Source of the DNA: Amphimedon queenslandica
Taxonomy: Eukaryota > Porifera > Demospongiae > Haplosclerida > Niphatidae
Length of the DNA: 64,000 bases
Assembly: GCF_000090795.2 (NCBI RefSeq)
Contig: NW_003546509.1
Coordinates: 47,435-111,434 of the forward strand
Direction: 5' to 3'
This document shows positions 1-9,875 of the stretch, in pieces. Under the pieces are notes generated by a model. It worked only from the letters and a program-made list of their open reading frames with translations. It ran no database searches and was not told the origin of the DNA. The translations under genes were made by a program, and so were the position numbers. Position 1 is the stretch's first letter. The number at the start of each line of letters is the position of its first letter.

Positions 1-1727
1 GGCCATATGAGCCACTGCTGTATGTTGACCCTATATACAGTGACTAATGTTGAGTATATCAAAAATTATGCACCTGTTTCTTGATACCCTAATTGTTTAC
101 ATAAAACTTTACTATCTGACAAGCTCCAGCTTCTGCTGCAGACTGTTCCCCAGTTCTGGTTGACACACACTTCTAGTCTTCCAGTGGAATCCAGTGGTCC
201 ATCAACAAGTCTAACATCACCAGTGGAGCATGGGTCAGGTTGAGATGGAATATCTTGAAATAAAAAATAATGAAATTATAACAATACAGCACTTGCATAC
301 TTCTGCATATGACTTCAGCATCATGATTAGACGGACAATTAAAAAAATTAACAGTTCCATTATAAGGACACTCCCATAAACTACTTTCATTACCAGTACA
401 ATTAAGGTCAAGAATGCTGACTGGTAAATCTAGTGATGAATAACTTCCTGATGCTGGGATAGCACCTATATGACAAAGAAAATGAATTTCGCATGAGTAA
501 TGAATAATACTCAAGTTAAAAATGTTTTAAATCCTAATTAAATTTTAATAAAATTTTCTAACCATAAGGTGAGAATCCTAGCTGATTACATAAAACTGAT
601 GTGTCCTCATAGTCCCAGTAATCACTACAAATAGTGCCCCATATTCCATTAACACAGAATTCAACTCTACCAATAGTTGGATCACTACTACCTCTCAATC
701 TTACTGCTCCATTTGTACAGTTACCTATAATAACAATTGGAAAGCACTGTAGCCTAGCAATGTAGATATTAACTTTCACAAGTGACAGCAGCATCATAGT
801 AGTGACGATTTTGACAATACTGGTATGTGGAATAGTAGTTTGGTGAGCATCCCAATAAATCAACTTCATCTCCATCACAATTGAAGTATCCCACCAAAGT
901 AAGACCAGAACTTTGAGTTAGTCCCAGTGCACCAACAGTGTTGTAATTTACATTAACTATATAAAACAGTAATGTATCACAATCAATCATTACTAAATTA
1001 CCAAGATTATCTCCAACTTTTTTACAGACAACATTTGCTGCTTGTCTATTCCATCCACTGGAAGTACATACAGTACTCCAGGCATTATTAACACAAACTT
1101 CAACTCTTCCTTCATATACATTAGATCCACCAACAAGACGAACATTACCTGTAGCACAACTGCTTGCACTAACTCCAACAGCTACAAAGTTACACTATTT
1201 CTATCACTGACAACATATTAAACTTACTACAATATACATTGGCATCTCTACCCAATGAACAAGGATAGCTGCTGTACCCATTATAAGGACAGTTAGTGAT
1301 ATGATTCTCTGCTCCAGTACAATTGATATCAATTATTTTATGAGACCCCGTATGTGAAGAGTAATATGTAGCTGAAGGACCAATTGCACCTGCAAAAAGA
1401 CAGATAAGACAGATAAAAAAATTACAAGTAAACTATTCAAGGCAGATTTACCATAAGGTGAGTATCCTAATTGTCTACAGACAACACTTGCATCTTCATT
1501 GTCCCAGAAATCACTGCAAATACTGCCCCATTCATGATCCAAACACACTTCAACAGCTCCATAAGTAGAACCAGAGGTCTAACATAGATTTGCTCATAAA
1601 ATTGCATTTATACAAACCAAAAGCTTACTAGTCGTACTGCACCACTAATACAGGATTGAGCAAGCACAGTAGTTAATCTATAATTGAGGAAAAAAAGAAG
1701 AAAGAAGCTACAAAGAAGAATCTTCAT
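1..1727 (-). CDS. SRCR-domain receptor, 5' part (gene continues past the left edge)
   Basis: Several exons on the minus strand encode a secreted or membrane protein with scavenger receptor cysteine-rich (SRCR) domains, a family of extracellular ligand-binding modules. The start at 1727 gives a signal peptide ([14 protein letters not shown]) ending near VLAQSC. Three SRCR domains are complete, each split over two exons at the same place (after GYSPYG, DNLG, GFSPYG): roughly 1670-1230, 1185-785 and 730-310. A fourth begins at about 255 and leaves the window. Signature strings [36 protein letters not shown] and WGTVC are visible; domain 2 has the variant [10 protein letters not shown]. Splice sites are canonical (GTAAGC donor near 1668, TAG acceptor near 1578). 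C-terminal architecture and any membrane anchor are outside the window. The family call is secure; the ligand is unknown. Confidence 0.9.
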
Positions 1728-2082
1728 TATTGTCTGTGTTTATAAAAGTAGACTCGACAGACTACATATGATATTCATACTTGTATAAGTATTCATATGT
1801 TTTTGGTGACACTACTATTAACATTATTAATGAGCTTGTTCAGACAGAAATGACCACACAAGTGACTAGAGATAAGGTTACATAGGTAGTGATAGAATTA
1901 CAGCAATGCAAATCCCACAGTGCAGTGAAGCATGCAGGGGTGTATCCAGGAATGGATCAGCCCATTATCAGCCTTTACAGCGTGTGTGCATTTTAATGAT
2001 TCATTTTAATCAAAATCTTAATTGATTTAGATCTCATGACTAAATAAAAAAGTATGAACTACAAGTACATAATCAAGCTATT
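1728..2082. other. Intergenic: SRCR gene promoter side and sulfatase 3' side
   Basis: About 355 bases separate the 5' end of the SRCR gene from the 3' end of the sulfatase gene. I see no open coding segment with splice signals, RNA gene or clear repeat; composition is ordinary and AT-rich. Confidence 0.5.
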
Positions 2083-3729
2083 TCATTCATTATTTGGGGG
2101 GAGAGCTTTTCTCCAACCAGCTTGCAGTATATTACGTAGTTCTTCCACAGTCTGTTTCATTTCTGCTTTTTTAGTTAAGTTGATATTTTCATCATTAAAG
2201 AAAGTAGATGGAGTAGAATGATCATACAGTTCAGTACCCCATGTATAATTGAAGTCTGGTTTGGAAGTATCACGATCAAATTTGTACCATTCAGTGAAAC
2301 GATACTCGTCAACATGTATTGTATATCCCATCACATTTTCCCCATGTTCATTTGGCTCAAATGGAGGATAACCTGGTATTTGGGGGAGACCATCAAGAGG
2401 TCTTGCATACTGCAAGAAAGATGCTTTCTTCCATTCCATGGTTGGATTCTTTAATAAAGGGGCCACACTACTATCCTCTACACAAGCAATGGACTTGGGA
2501 CTATTCTCAGTACACATTGGAGGTACATCTATTCCTGCTAGTTCAGTCAGTGAAGGGAATATGTCAATCAGTTCAACAAGTGCATCAGTTTTCATTCCAT
2601 TATCAGTTACACCAGGAACATGAAGGATGAATGGAACACGTGTAGCATCTTCAAAGTTAGTTTTCTTTGCCCATTCATTATGCTCACCTAATTGCCAGCC
2701 ATGATCAGCCCACAACACTATAATGGTATCATCAGCAAACCCTTGAGATTCCAGCTCCTTGATAACTTTTCCAATTTGTGCATCAGTAAAACTGACACAA
2801 GAATAATAAGCTCTCCTTAACTCTTTTGTTTTAGTAACTGGAACACGACATTCTTCACCATACTTTGTAGCATTGACATCAGTTGTACACTTTGTTACAT
2901 TCATGAGTATCTTTACGTCACGTTGATTTTTTATTTCTTCTGAAACACTGAATGCAATGTCAGGCATACCTTCAGGAGGATTTGGATTTTCTGGAAGTTT
3001 AATGTCTTCGACTGGAGGATAAAGGTCATAATATTTTGATGGACAATAAAATGGAAGATGAGGTTTGTGGAACCCAACTCCAACAAAAAATGGTCTCAAA
3101 TCACCACTGCTTCTATTCTGCTTTAACTGCTGTAGAACAGACACAGAATTATCAGCTATTTTACCATCCACAAGGTAATTGTCTGGTTTGTCAAATTTGT
3201 ACCATGATGAATGGTTGGCAATGCTATCTTCTTCAGTTGCATGAAAATATGGTAAACCCTCTGGACTCCAGGAATACTCTTCATCATCATTGCCACTTGG
3301 AGGCCCTGGATGAAACAGTTTACCCATACCAATAGATATGTATCCATTTTCCTTAAAGTATTGAGGAATAGTTGTAGCATTGGTAGCATCAGGAACTGTA
3401 CGCCAATACTCATCACCTGCAATCTTCCACACATGATTGGTATCTGGCCTGCGTCCTGTTAGTAGTGAAGCACGAGATGGAGAACATACAGCAACTTGAC
3501 AGTATGCTCTTTCAAACAACAATGATTTCGAGGCTAGAGCATCAATGTTAGGACTCTTTATAAAATCAGATCCATATGCTCCAAGCTCTGGCCTCAGATC
3601 ATCAACTGCAATGAAAAGAACATTCTTTTTAGGAACATCAGTAGCTAGAATAACGCTACAAATTGAAAGAATGAGGATTACATGTCTAGTACAATGAGCA
3701 CAGTGCTGCAGTTTCATTTCTGGGGTCAC
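2083..3729 (-). CDS. IDS: Iduronate-2-sulfatase-like lysosomal sulfatase
   Basis: A single-exon 548-residue protein, almost the length of human IDS (550). It should hydrolyse 2-O-sulfate from iduronate in heparan/dermatan sulfate in the lysosome. An N-terminal hydrophobic stretch (about residues 17-29) is a likely signal peptide; Met5 is an alternative start. Metal-binding DD is at 43-44. The sulfatase signature [16 protein letters not shown] puts the formylglycine cysteine at residue 82. The second metal-site region reads DHGWQLGEHNEWAK, very like the IDS subfamily (DHGxxLGEHxEWAK) rather than arylsulfatases. Several NxT/S glycosylation sites are present (NATT, NRSS, NVTK). It is head to head with a close paralogue 104 bp away; unlike that copy it is intact, intronless and lacks a hydrophobic C-terminal tail. 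Substrate specificity is inferred from subfamily motifs. Confidence 0.9.
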   Translation of the reverse strand: MTPEMKLQHCAHCTRHVILILSICSVILATDVPKKNVLFIAVDDLRPELGAYGSDFIKSPNIDALASKSLLFERAYCQVAVCSPSRASLLTGRRPDTNHVWKIAGDEYWRTVPDATNATTIPQYFKENGYISIGMGKLFHPGPPSGNDDEEYSWSPEGLPYFHATEEDSIANHSSWYKFDKPDNYLVDGKIADNSVSVLQQLKQNRSSGDLRPFFVGVGFHKPHLPFYCPSKYYDLYPPVEDIKLPENPNPPEGMPDIAFSVSEEIKNQRDVKILMNVTKCTTDVNATKYGEECRVPVTKTKELRRAYYSCVSFTDAQIGKVIKELESQGFADDTIIVLWADHGWQLGEHNEWAKKTNFEDATRVPFILHVPGVTDNGMKTDALVELIDIFPSLTELAGIDVPPMCTENSPKSIACVEDSSVAPLLKNPTMEWKKASFLQYARPLDGLPQIPGYPPFEPNEHGENVMGYTIHVDEYRFTEWYKFDRDTSKPDFNYTWGTELYDHSTPSTFFNDENINLTKKAEMKQTVEELRNILQAGWRKALPPNNE

Positions 3730-3833
3730 TCTTCAATCTTTCATCACATGACGCATGCATGCATGCAGGCTCATCCAGCCCCACCCATCACGGGCACCAC
3801 CCATGATAGATCTACAACAATGATTAAACAGCC
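3730..3833. promoter_or_regulatory. Bidirectional promoter between the two sulfatases
   Basis: Only 104 bp separate the two divergent start codons, so both promoters must lie here. It holds an alternating GCAT tract (3753-3766), CACCC-like boxes, and ATAGATCTA at 3806-3814, 20 bp before the plus-strand ATG. The same two motifs recur in the divergent promoter near 9783-9809. Promoter role is inferred from position. Confidence 0.6.
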
Positions 3834-5869
3834 ATGGATCTCGTTTTACTTTGTGTGACATTGTTGTTATTAGGAGCCTGTAGAGATGCAAAGGCACAGC
3901 AGCAAAAGAACGTTCTCTTTATAGCTGTGGACGACTTAACTTAAGGCCAGAACTAGGTGCTTATGGCGCCAACTACGTGTCAAGTCCTAACATTGATTCA
4001 CTTGCAAGTATATGCTATTTGAAAGAGCTTATTGTCAAGCTGCTGTGTGTGCACCGTCACGAGCTTCACTGCTAACAGGACGCAGGCCAGATACTAATCA
4101 TGTGTGGAGGGTGTCTGATGATGAGTATTGGCGTACAGTTCCTGATGCTACCAATGCCACAACTATTCCTCAATATTTCAAGGAAAATGGATACATATCC
4201 ATTGGAATGGGTAAAATATTTCATCCCGGAGCACAAGGAGGAAGCAATGATGTAAGATTATATGAGCGTATTATAAAATTACATGTAGGAGTAAATAATT
4301 ACTTAGAAGTGCATTCCATTTTGGCATTCAAATGGCTGACATATGTAATTATACTGGATTTACAACTGAGCTATTATAATGACAAAAGTTAACATAGGAC
4401 ATGCCACTGGGGAATTATTCCTTGCTAAAATTTAGGGCAAGAAGGGTGGGGCTTTTTTGGGCCAATTTACTATTTGCTTGACTAATTATCAGTTAAATTT
4501 AAACCCTTTTATGTTTCATAGTTGCATCAGTATAAATGCTAGTGGAAATTATAAATATTTTATTAATTTATTGTAGGCATTATATTCATGGAGTCCTGAG
4601 GGCCTGCCATACTTTGAGGCAGACACTCCTAGAAGTGATGTTCGTATAGCACAAGGATCAGCTTGGTACAGTTTTACTGATTATGATGACAACCGCCTTG
4701 ATGATGGTAAAATAGCTGATAATGCCGTTAGTGTTCTACAGCAACTAAAACAGAACAGAAGTAATGGCGATGCCAGACCTTTTTTTCTGGCAGTAGGCTT
4801 TCTAAAGCCTCACCTTCCATTTTATTGCCCATCTAAATATTATGATCTTTATCCTCAAGCCTCAGATATAGCATTACCCAGCAATCCAGACCCTCCCCAA
4901 GACATGCCTGAAATTGCGTGGACTCCATGGAGGGAACTCCGTAACTACTATCCTAACATATCTTCGAACATGTGTAGTAGAACACCTTCGTCCATCACTG
5001 ATGTGAATTGCCAGGTGTCTTCTAATACAACAAAAGAGCTAAGGAGAGGCTATTATGCCTGTGTCAGTTACATTGATGCACAAGTAGGGAAATTGATGGC
5101 TTCGTTAGAGTCGGAAGGATTCAGTGACGATACGATAGTGGTGTTATGGGGTGACCATGGGTATCATTTGGGAGAGCTTGGAATGTGGTGCAAAAATAGT
5201 AATTTTGAAGATGCTACACGTGTTCCTTTTATGGTTTGTGTTCCTGGTGTAACTGATAATGGAATGAAAACTGATGCACTTGTTGAACTGATTGACTTAT
5301 TCCCTTCACTGACTGAACTAGCAGGAATAGATGTACCTCCAATGTGTACTGAGAATAGTGCCAAGTCCATTGCTTGTGTAGAGGGTTCTAGTGTTGCCCC
5401 TTTACTGAACAATCCTACAATGGCTTGGAAAAATGGAGCCTTTTCTCAGTTTCCTCGTCCTGCAGCTGGATTGAGTGTGATCCCAGGATGCCCTCCATTT
5501 CCAGATGATGAGAATAATGAGAGTGTAATGGGGTATTCAGTACATGTTGACAACTACCGATTCACTGAATGGTATCGTTTCAATCGTACTACATCAACTG
5601 CAAACTTCTCCGATATTTGGGGGACCGAACTCTACAATCACTCAAGCCCTACTGTATCCTTTAATGATGAAAATGTTAATCTTGCCAATCAACCTGAAAT
5701 GGCAGTTATTGTGAAGGAACTACGCTCACTCCTACAAGCAGGATGGAAGGCAGCATTGCCTAATGTTACCAGCACTGAATCAACTCCTACACTATCAGGA
5801 GGAAGTAACTTATCTTATCATGTTATTAGCATGGTTCTGTCCTTGTTGCTGCTTTATGTAGTATTTTAA
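3834..5869 (+). CDS. Second iduronate-2-sulfatase-like gene, N-terminal reading frame disturbed
   Basis: Paralogue of the adjacent minus-strand sulfatase. The start at 3834 gives a good signal peptide ([16 protein letters not shown]) followed by NVLFIAVDD. Homology then changes frame twice between about 3938 and 4012, with a TAA in the first frame, before resuming as [17 protein letters not shown], the formylglycine motif. An intron (4252-4576, GTAAGA...TGTAG) joins GGSND to [11 protein letters not shown]. The last exon 4577-5869 is intact, with [26 protein letters not shown]-type metal-site residues and a C-terminal hydrophobic tail ([19 protein letters not shown]) after a Ser/Thr-rich spacer, which resembles a GPI signal. 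No splice pair I can find repairs the two shifts, so this is either a recent pseudogene or an assembly error. Conservation elsewhere favours recent damage or error. Confidence 0.75.
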
Positions 5870-7067
5870 AATGTTTTAAAATAATCCATGCTCTCTTTTA
5901 ATCCATTCTGCTCCTTTTATTTATTGCCATTATTAGTTGTTGCTGATATTGCTTTTCTAATGGTTTTGTTTTAGTGATACTACTATGGTTCTTTCATATC
6001 ATCACATAGTTTTATAAAAACATTAGTTCAGAGAAGAACAAATGAGCCCCTGCCATAATTACAAACTACACTGTATTGTTTAAAATGACCAAGAGATTTT
6101 TATTACATTATTAAGTTGTGTAAAAAAGTTGGAACTAATTCCAATCAAAATTCAATTTTTAAGTCAGGCCAAAAAAACCAGTACCATAGTACATAGCATT
6201 TTGGTAGAAAAAAACTCTTCATTTTATAATTTGTTCTGATGCATATATATGTTCTTATGTTGTGTAGAAATTTTAAGCTGATTCCAATCAAAATTGGATT
6301 TTTAATGAATTTTTAAAGTTGCTCAAAAATCGGGCTAAAGACCCTGTACTATAGTACAGGGCCTCTGGCCAAATTTCACCAAAAATGTTATAGAGAGAAT
6401 TTTTTATTTTCATAATTTTTTTTAATGCGTCTACATGTTTTCATGTTATGTAAAAAGTTTGAGTTTGTTCCAATCAAAATTGGATTTTTAATGAATTTTT
6501 AAAGTTGTTCAAAAATCGGGCTAAAGACCCTGTACTATAGTACAGGGCCTCTGGCCAAATTTCATCAAAAATGTTAAGGAGAGAATTCTTTATTTTTATA
6601 ATTTTTTCTAATGTGTCTACATGTTCTCATGTTGTGTAGAAAGTTTGAGTTTGTTCCGATCAAAATTGGATTTTTAATAAATTTTTAAAGTTGCTCAAAA
6701 ATTGGACCAAAGACCCTGAATGGGCCTGTGGCCAAATTTCACCAAAACTGGCGAGGAGAAAATTTTTCATTTTTATAATTTTTTAAATGCATAAACATGT
6801 TCTCATGTTGCATAGAAAGTTGGAGCGAATTCTGATCAAAACTGAATTGTAGAAGCTATACCCAATAGCAATGGGCAAATGCTTTTTTTGTCCCTTAAAA
6901 TAACCCTGAAAGTTACAAATTTTAGTGCCATAGTAACTACGCAAGTATTTTTTGGCTTGAATCGGTAGTTCAAAGAACAAACTTTAATTGCAAAACTAAA
7001 TTATTGTGATACAAACTAGCAATTGTAATTGTAGTATTATGGGTAGCATACAAAAACAAAGCACATA
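5870..7067. other. Intergenic between convergent genes, mostly satellite-derived
   Basis: 3' flank of the second sulfatase and of the leucine-rich protein gene. About 6080-6860 is 186-bp tandem repeat (listed separately). The remaining sequence shows no coding potential with splice support. Confidence 0.5.
6080..6860. repeat. 186-bp tandem repeat, array A (about four copies)
   Basis: Four diverged units. The core palindrome CCCTGTACTATAGTACAGGG starts at 6342 and 6528, exactly 186 bp apart; degenerate cores lie near 6178 and 6711. Units share blocks such as AATCAAAATTGGATTTTTAA and TTTTTAAAGTTGCTCAAAAAT. The same unit recurs near 18.3-19.0, 34.4-34.7 and 38.0-38.3 kb. Confidence 0.9.
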
Positions 7068-9767
7068 TTAAAGTTTAACTACTTCATTTGCCATATCTAA
7101 TAAAATATTCATACAACTAGGTGTAATGTCATCATTATCACTTCCACAATGCACAATAATCTTTTTCAGCTTAACTGCACCACAATCCTCCCATGCCTTA
7201 CATATAGCTTTAATAACAATATCATTGAGAACATAACTGTTGAACGACAATTCAAAGGAAGACGTAGAAGCCAATGAGAGAGATTGAAACACGCATTTGT
7301 AGATGGAGACTGGTCTATCCAACTGCGAAAAAGGATTTTTCAGGCAAAAGTTACATAGAAGATGAGATATTTTAGACAGCATGCCAATAAACATATCAAC
7401 AGTGTCACTGTCATCATCTAAACTGATCGAGAGATCCCACTTTTGTGCATTGACAATACGAAACAATGAAGACATTGTAGATATGTTGTTTTGAGTTACA
7501 TGGTCATGTAATGAAAAATGGTCTAATGTGATCGATTCCAGGTCTGCAAATGAACAAATGGTGGCTGAACTGCATGAATGAAGTTTAAGTGACTTTAAGA
7601 CTAGATTGGAAGGAAATAAAGAAGAGAGATTGGAAGAGAAACAACATTTAAGTAGTTCCAGTGACTTGTTGGTTGATTGACTCTGATCAACTGTCAGGGG
7701 ATCAGCTATGGCAGATAAATCAGGGCAATTGAGGTTTAAGGCCAAACTTACTGGATTGGGAGAAGAGAAGAACATACGAATTAAACACAAAGCAATATCA
7801 GATGAAGCTTCTATTTTATGTTCAAAACATACATAAAGTTTCTTAAGAGCAGGTCGATACAGGAGGTCAGCAATACACTGGAAAAGCTCGCCATTTTCTA
7901 TTTTATAATCACTCAGAGATTTCAAAAGAAAAGTAAACGACTCTATCTGTTGCTGATGCTTTAAAATATCATCTATTGAACGAGTAATGGCCTCATTAAT
8001 TGAAACATGGTGCGTTTGTCGAGGATTAAAGCAGAAATTGAAACTGCTTGGAGTCAGTGAAGCATGAGAAGCCATTCCTCCACCAAAAGGTAAAATATTA
8101 GCTGGACTTCCAATGCCAAGAGGAGGCATAGGACTTCCAACTAGAGCAGGGGAATCAACAGCTTGTGGCCATACAGAAGGAGGGAAGTCAGCAGGAAGAT
8201 TGCTAACAATAGGAGCAGGAACTTCAGCTTGAGGACCTAAAATCATTGGAGCAGAAAGTCCAACTTGTGGAATAGGAGCAGGAAGAGGACCTGAAATTAT
8301 TGGAGCAGAAAGTCCAACTTGTGGAATAGGAACAGGAACTCCAGCTTGAGGACCTAAAATCATTGGAGCAGAAAGTCCAACTTGTGGAATAGGAACAGGA
8401 ACTCTAGCTTGAGGACCTAAAATCATTGAAGCAGAAAGTCCAACTGCTGGAGTGGGAAATACTCCTGTTTGAAGAATCCCTCCATGTGAAGGAATAGTCG
8501 GAGGTGATGCTTGTCCTAAAAATAAATATTATATTCAGTATTAGAATTGTTAAATATTCTACGTATTAGACTTACCAACTGGTGATGATACTTTATTATC
8601 AACAATTAAAGCAATTTCAAGCTGCTTTAGTAGGCATTGTGGTGACTTAGTCATAAAAGGAAAAACAGCATCAATTTTGTTGCTGTAAACTTTCATTGCT
8701 CTAATGGAGCACTTGTTATGCAGTGAAATCTTTTCAAGAACCATCTTAATAAATTCTGGAGTTAGTTCCATTGTTCCAAAAACTTTTTCCTCAATTCCAT
8801 AAATTTCAATTACTTCCACTGAAGAAAATAACCTTGAAAGCTGATTCAGAAATCTTGATGCGTTTTCGAAGGGAAAATGAGCAAAGTGTACTTTAGAAAT
8901 AACAAAATGCTTCAAAGAAATATTACGATCAGCCATTTCATTAACGACATCAATGAATGACATGTAAAACCCTTTTCCCCATCGAGGAGAATGAATAGGG
9001 CTTGTGAATTTGTCATAATACCTCTCTGGAGTAAGACGAGGACATCTGTGTACACAGCGACTAACATCATGAATGCTGAGTGTGGACTCTTTACTGAAGC
9101 ACTGATAGAGCTGTGACTCAATCTCTGGAGGAGGTGGATCATTATAAAATGATCCTATGCCATAAAACAGGTCGGGTAAGAAATGAGCATAAACACAAGA
9201 ACAATCTTCATACTCGAGTGATGTCATACGATTGTAAAATTGAGAGAAAAAGAACACATTGTTGAAATACGCTTCCTTCCAAGAGATAGACTCTACACCA
9301 GCATCATGAAAATCATTCAATGAGCAAAAACAATTCCCATTTTCACGTCTTACGTCTTTCTTTTTATACAGAGGGAGTCTATTCTTGAATATTGTGTTCC
9401 AAATTTCATTCATAGATATACCATCCGTCACTGGTGTATCTTCTAACTTAACCACATCTACTGCTGGTAATAGGAGCAATAACTGAGTGCGTACCCAACG
9501 AGGGAGTAAGCCCAAAGCATTAGTAAAATCATCATCATCAGTACTGATGTGTCCTATTATGTACAGGAGACACTGGAGCTGAAGACGAGCAGGATGCGAC
9601 AGGACTCCTTCTTCAAGTCCTTCCCAGTAATGTATAACCTCATTCTCGGCCTCTGTGGTTTCACCATGTTCTGATGGAGGGATATTTTCCTCTTCTTCCT
9701 CTAAATCTACATCTTCAAGGTCAGCCATTTTAAAGTGGGCGTTAACAATATCTAGCCCCACCTTCAT
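7068..9767 (-). CDS. Proline-repeat protein with probable leucine-rich C-terminal half (family uncertain)
   Basis: Two exons (9767-8576 and 8515-7068) joined by a 59-bp GTAAGT...TTTAG intron give about 879 residues. Met14 (MADLEDVDLEEEEEN) is a plausible alternative start. The N-terminal half is globular with an acidic start and a segment ALGLLPRWVRTQLLLLLPAVD...IWNTIF that faintly resembles the leucine-rich, elongin-BC-box-like start of LRRC41-type proteins. A middle region has four imperfect copies of a roughly 20-residue unit, GLSAPMILGPQAGVPVPIPQ. The C-terminal 300 residues have irregular Leu-rich repeats (LVLKSLKLHSCSSAT, DLESITLDHFSLHDH, LKKIIVHCGS). It is divergent from the Death/SAMHD1-like gene with about 100 bp between. 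I do not recognise it confidently; a substrate-adaptor role is a guess. Confidence 0.75.
8225..8445 (-). repeat. Coding minisatellite (about 63-bp units) in the proline-rich linker
   Basis: Four tandem imperfect units encode GLSAPMILGPQAGVPVPIPQ-like segments; one unit is shortened (GLSAPIISGPLPAPIPQV). In-frame length changes suggest replication slippage in a flexible linker. Confidence 0.8.
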
Positions 9768-9875
9768 TTATGCATGCATATCGCATGCATGCATGCATGG
9801 ATAGATCTAGACTATGGCTGCTGCTGGTATGCAAAAGGTGGAGTCTGCTTACTTAACGGCAGGGTTGTCACAATT
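9768..9875. promoter_or_regulatory. Bidirectional promoter with GCAT tract and ATAGATCTA
   Basis: Divergent starts are about 100 bp apart or less. An alternating GCAT tract (9783-9799, with a shorter one at 9771-9779) is followed by ATAGATCTA at 9801-9809. The sulfatase pair has the same pair of motifs in its promoter. GGGCGT-like boxes sit near 9736. Confidence 0.55.

Noticed and set aside
5164-5412. Minus-strand open frame inside the second sulfatase
   Set aside because: Shadow of the sulfatase coding strand; the same shadow appears opposite the first sulfatase at 2438-2623.
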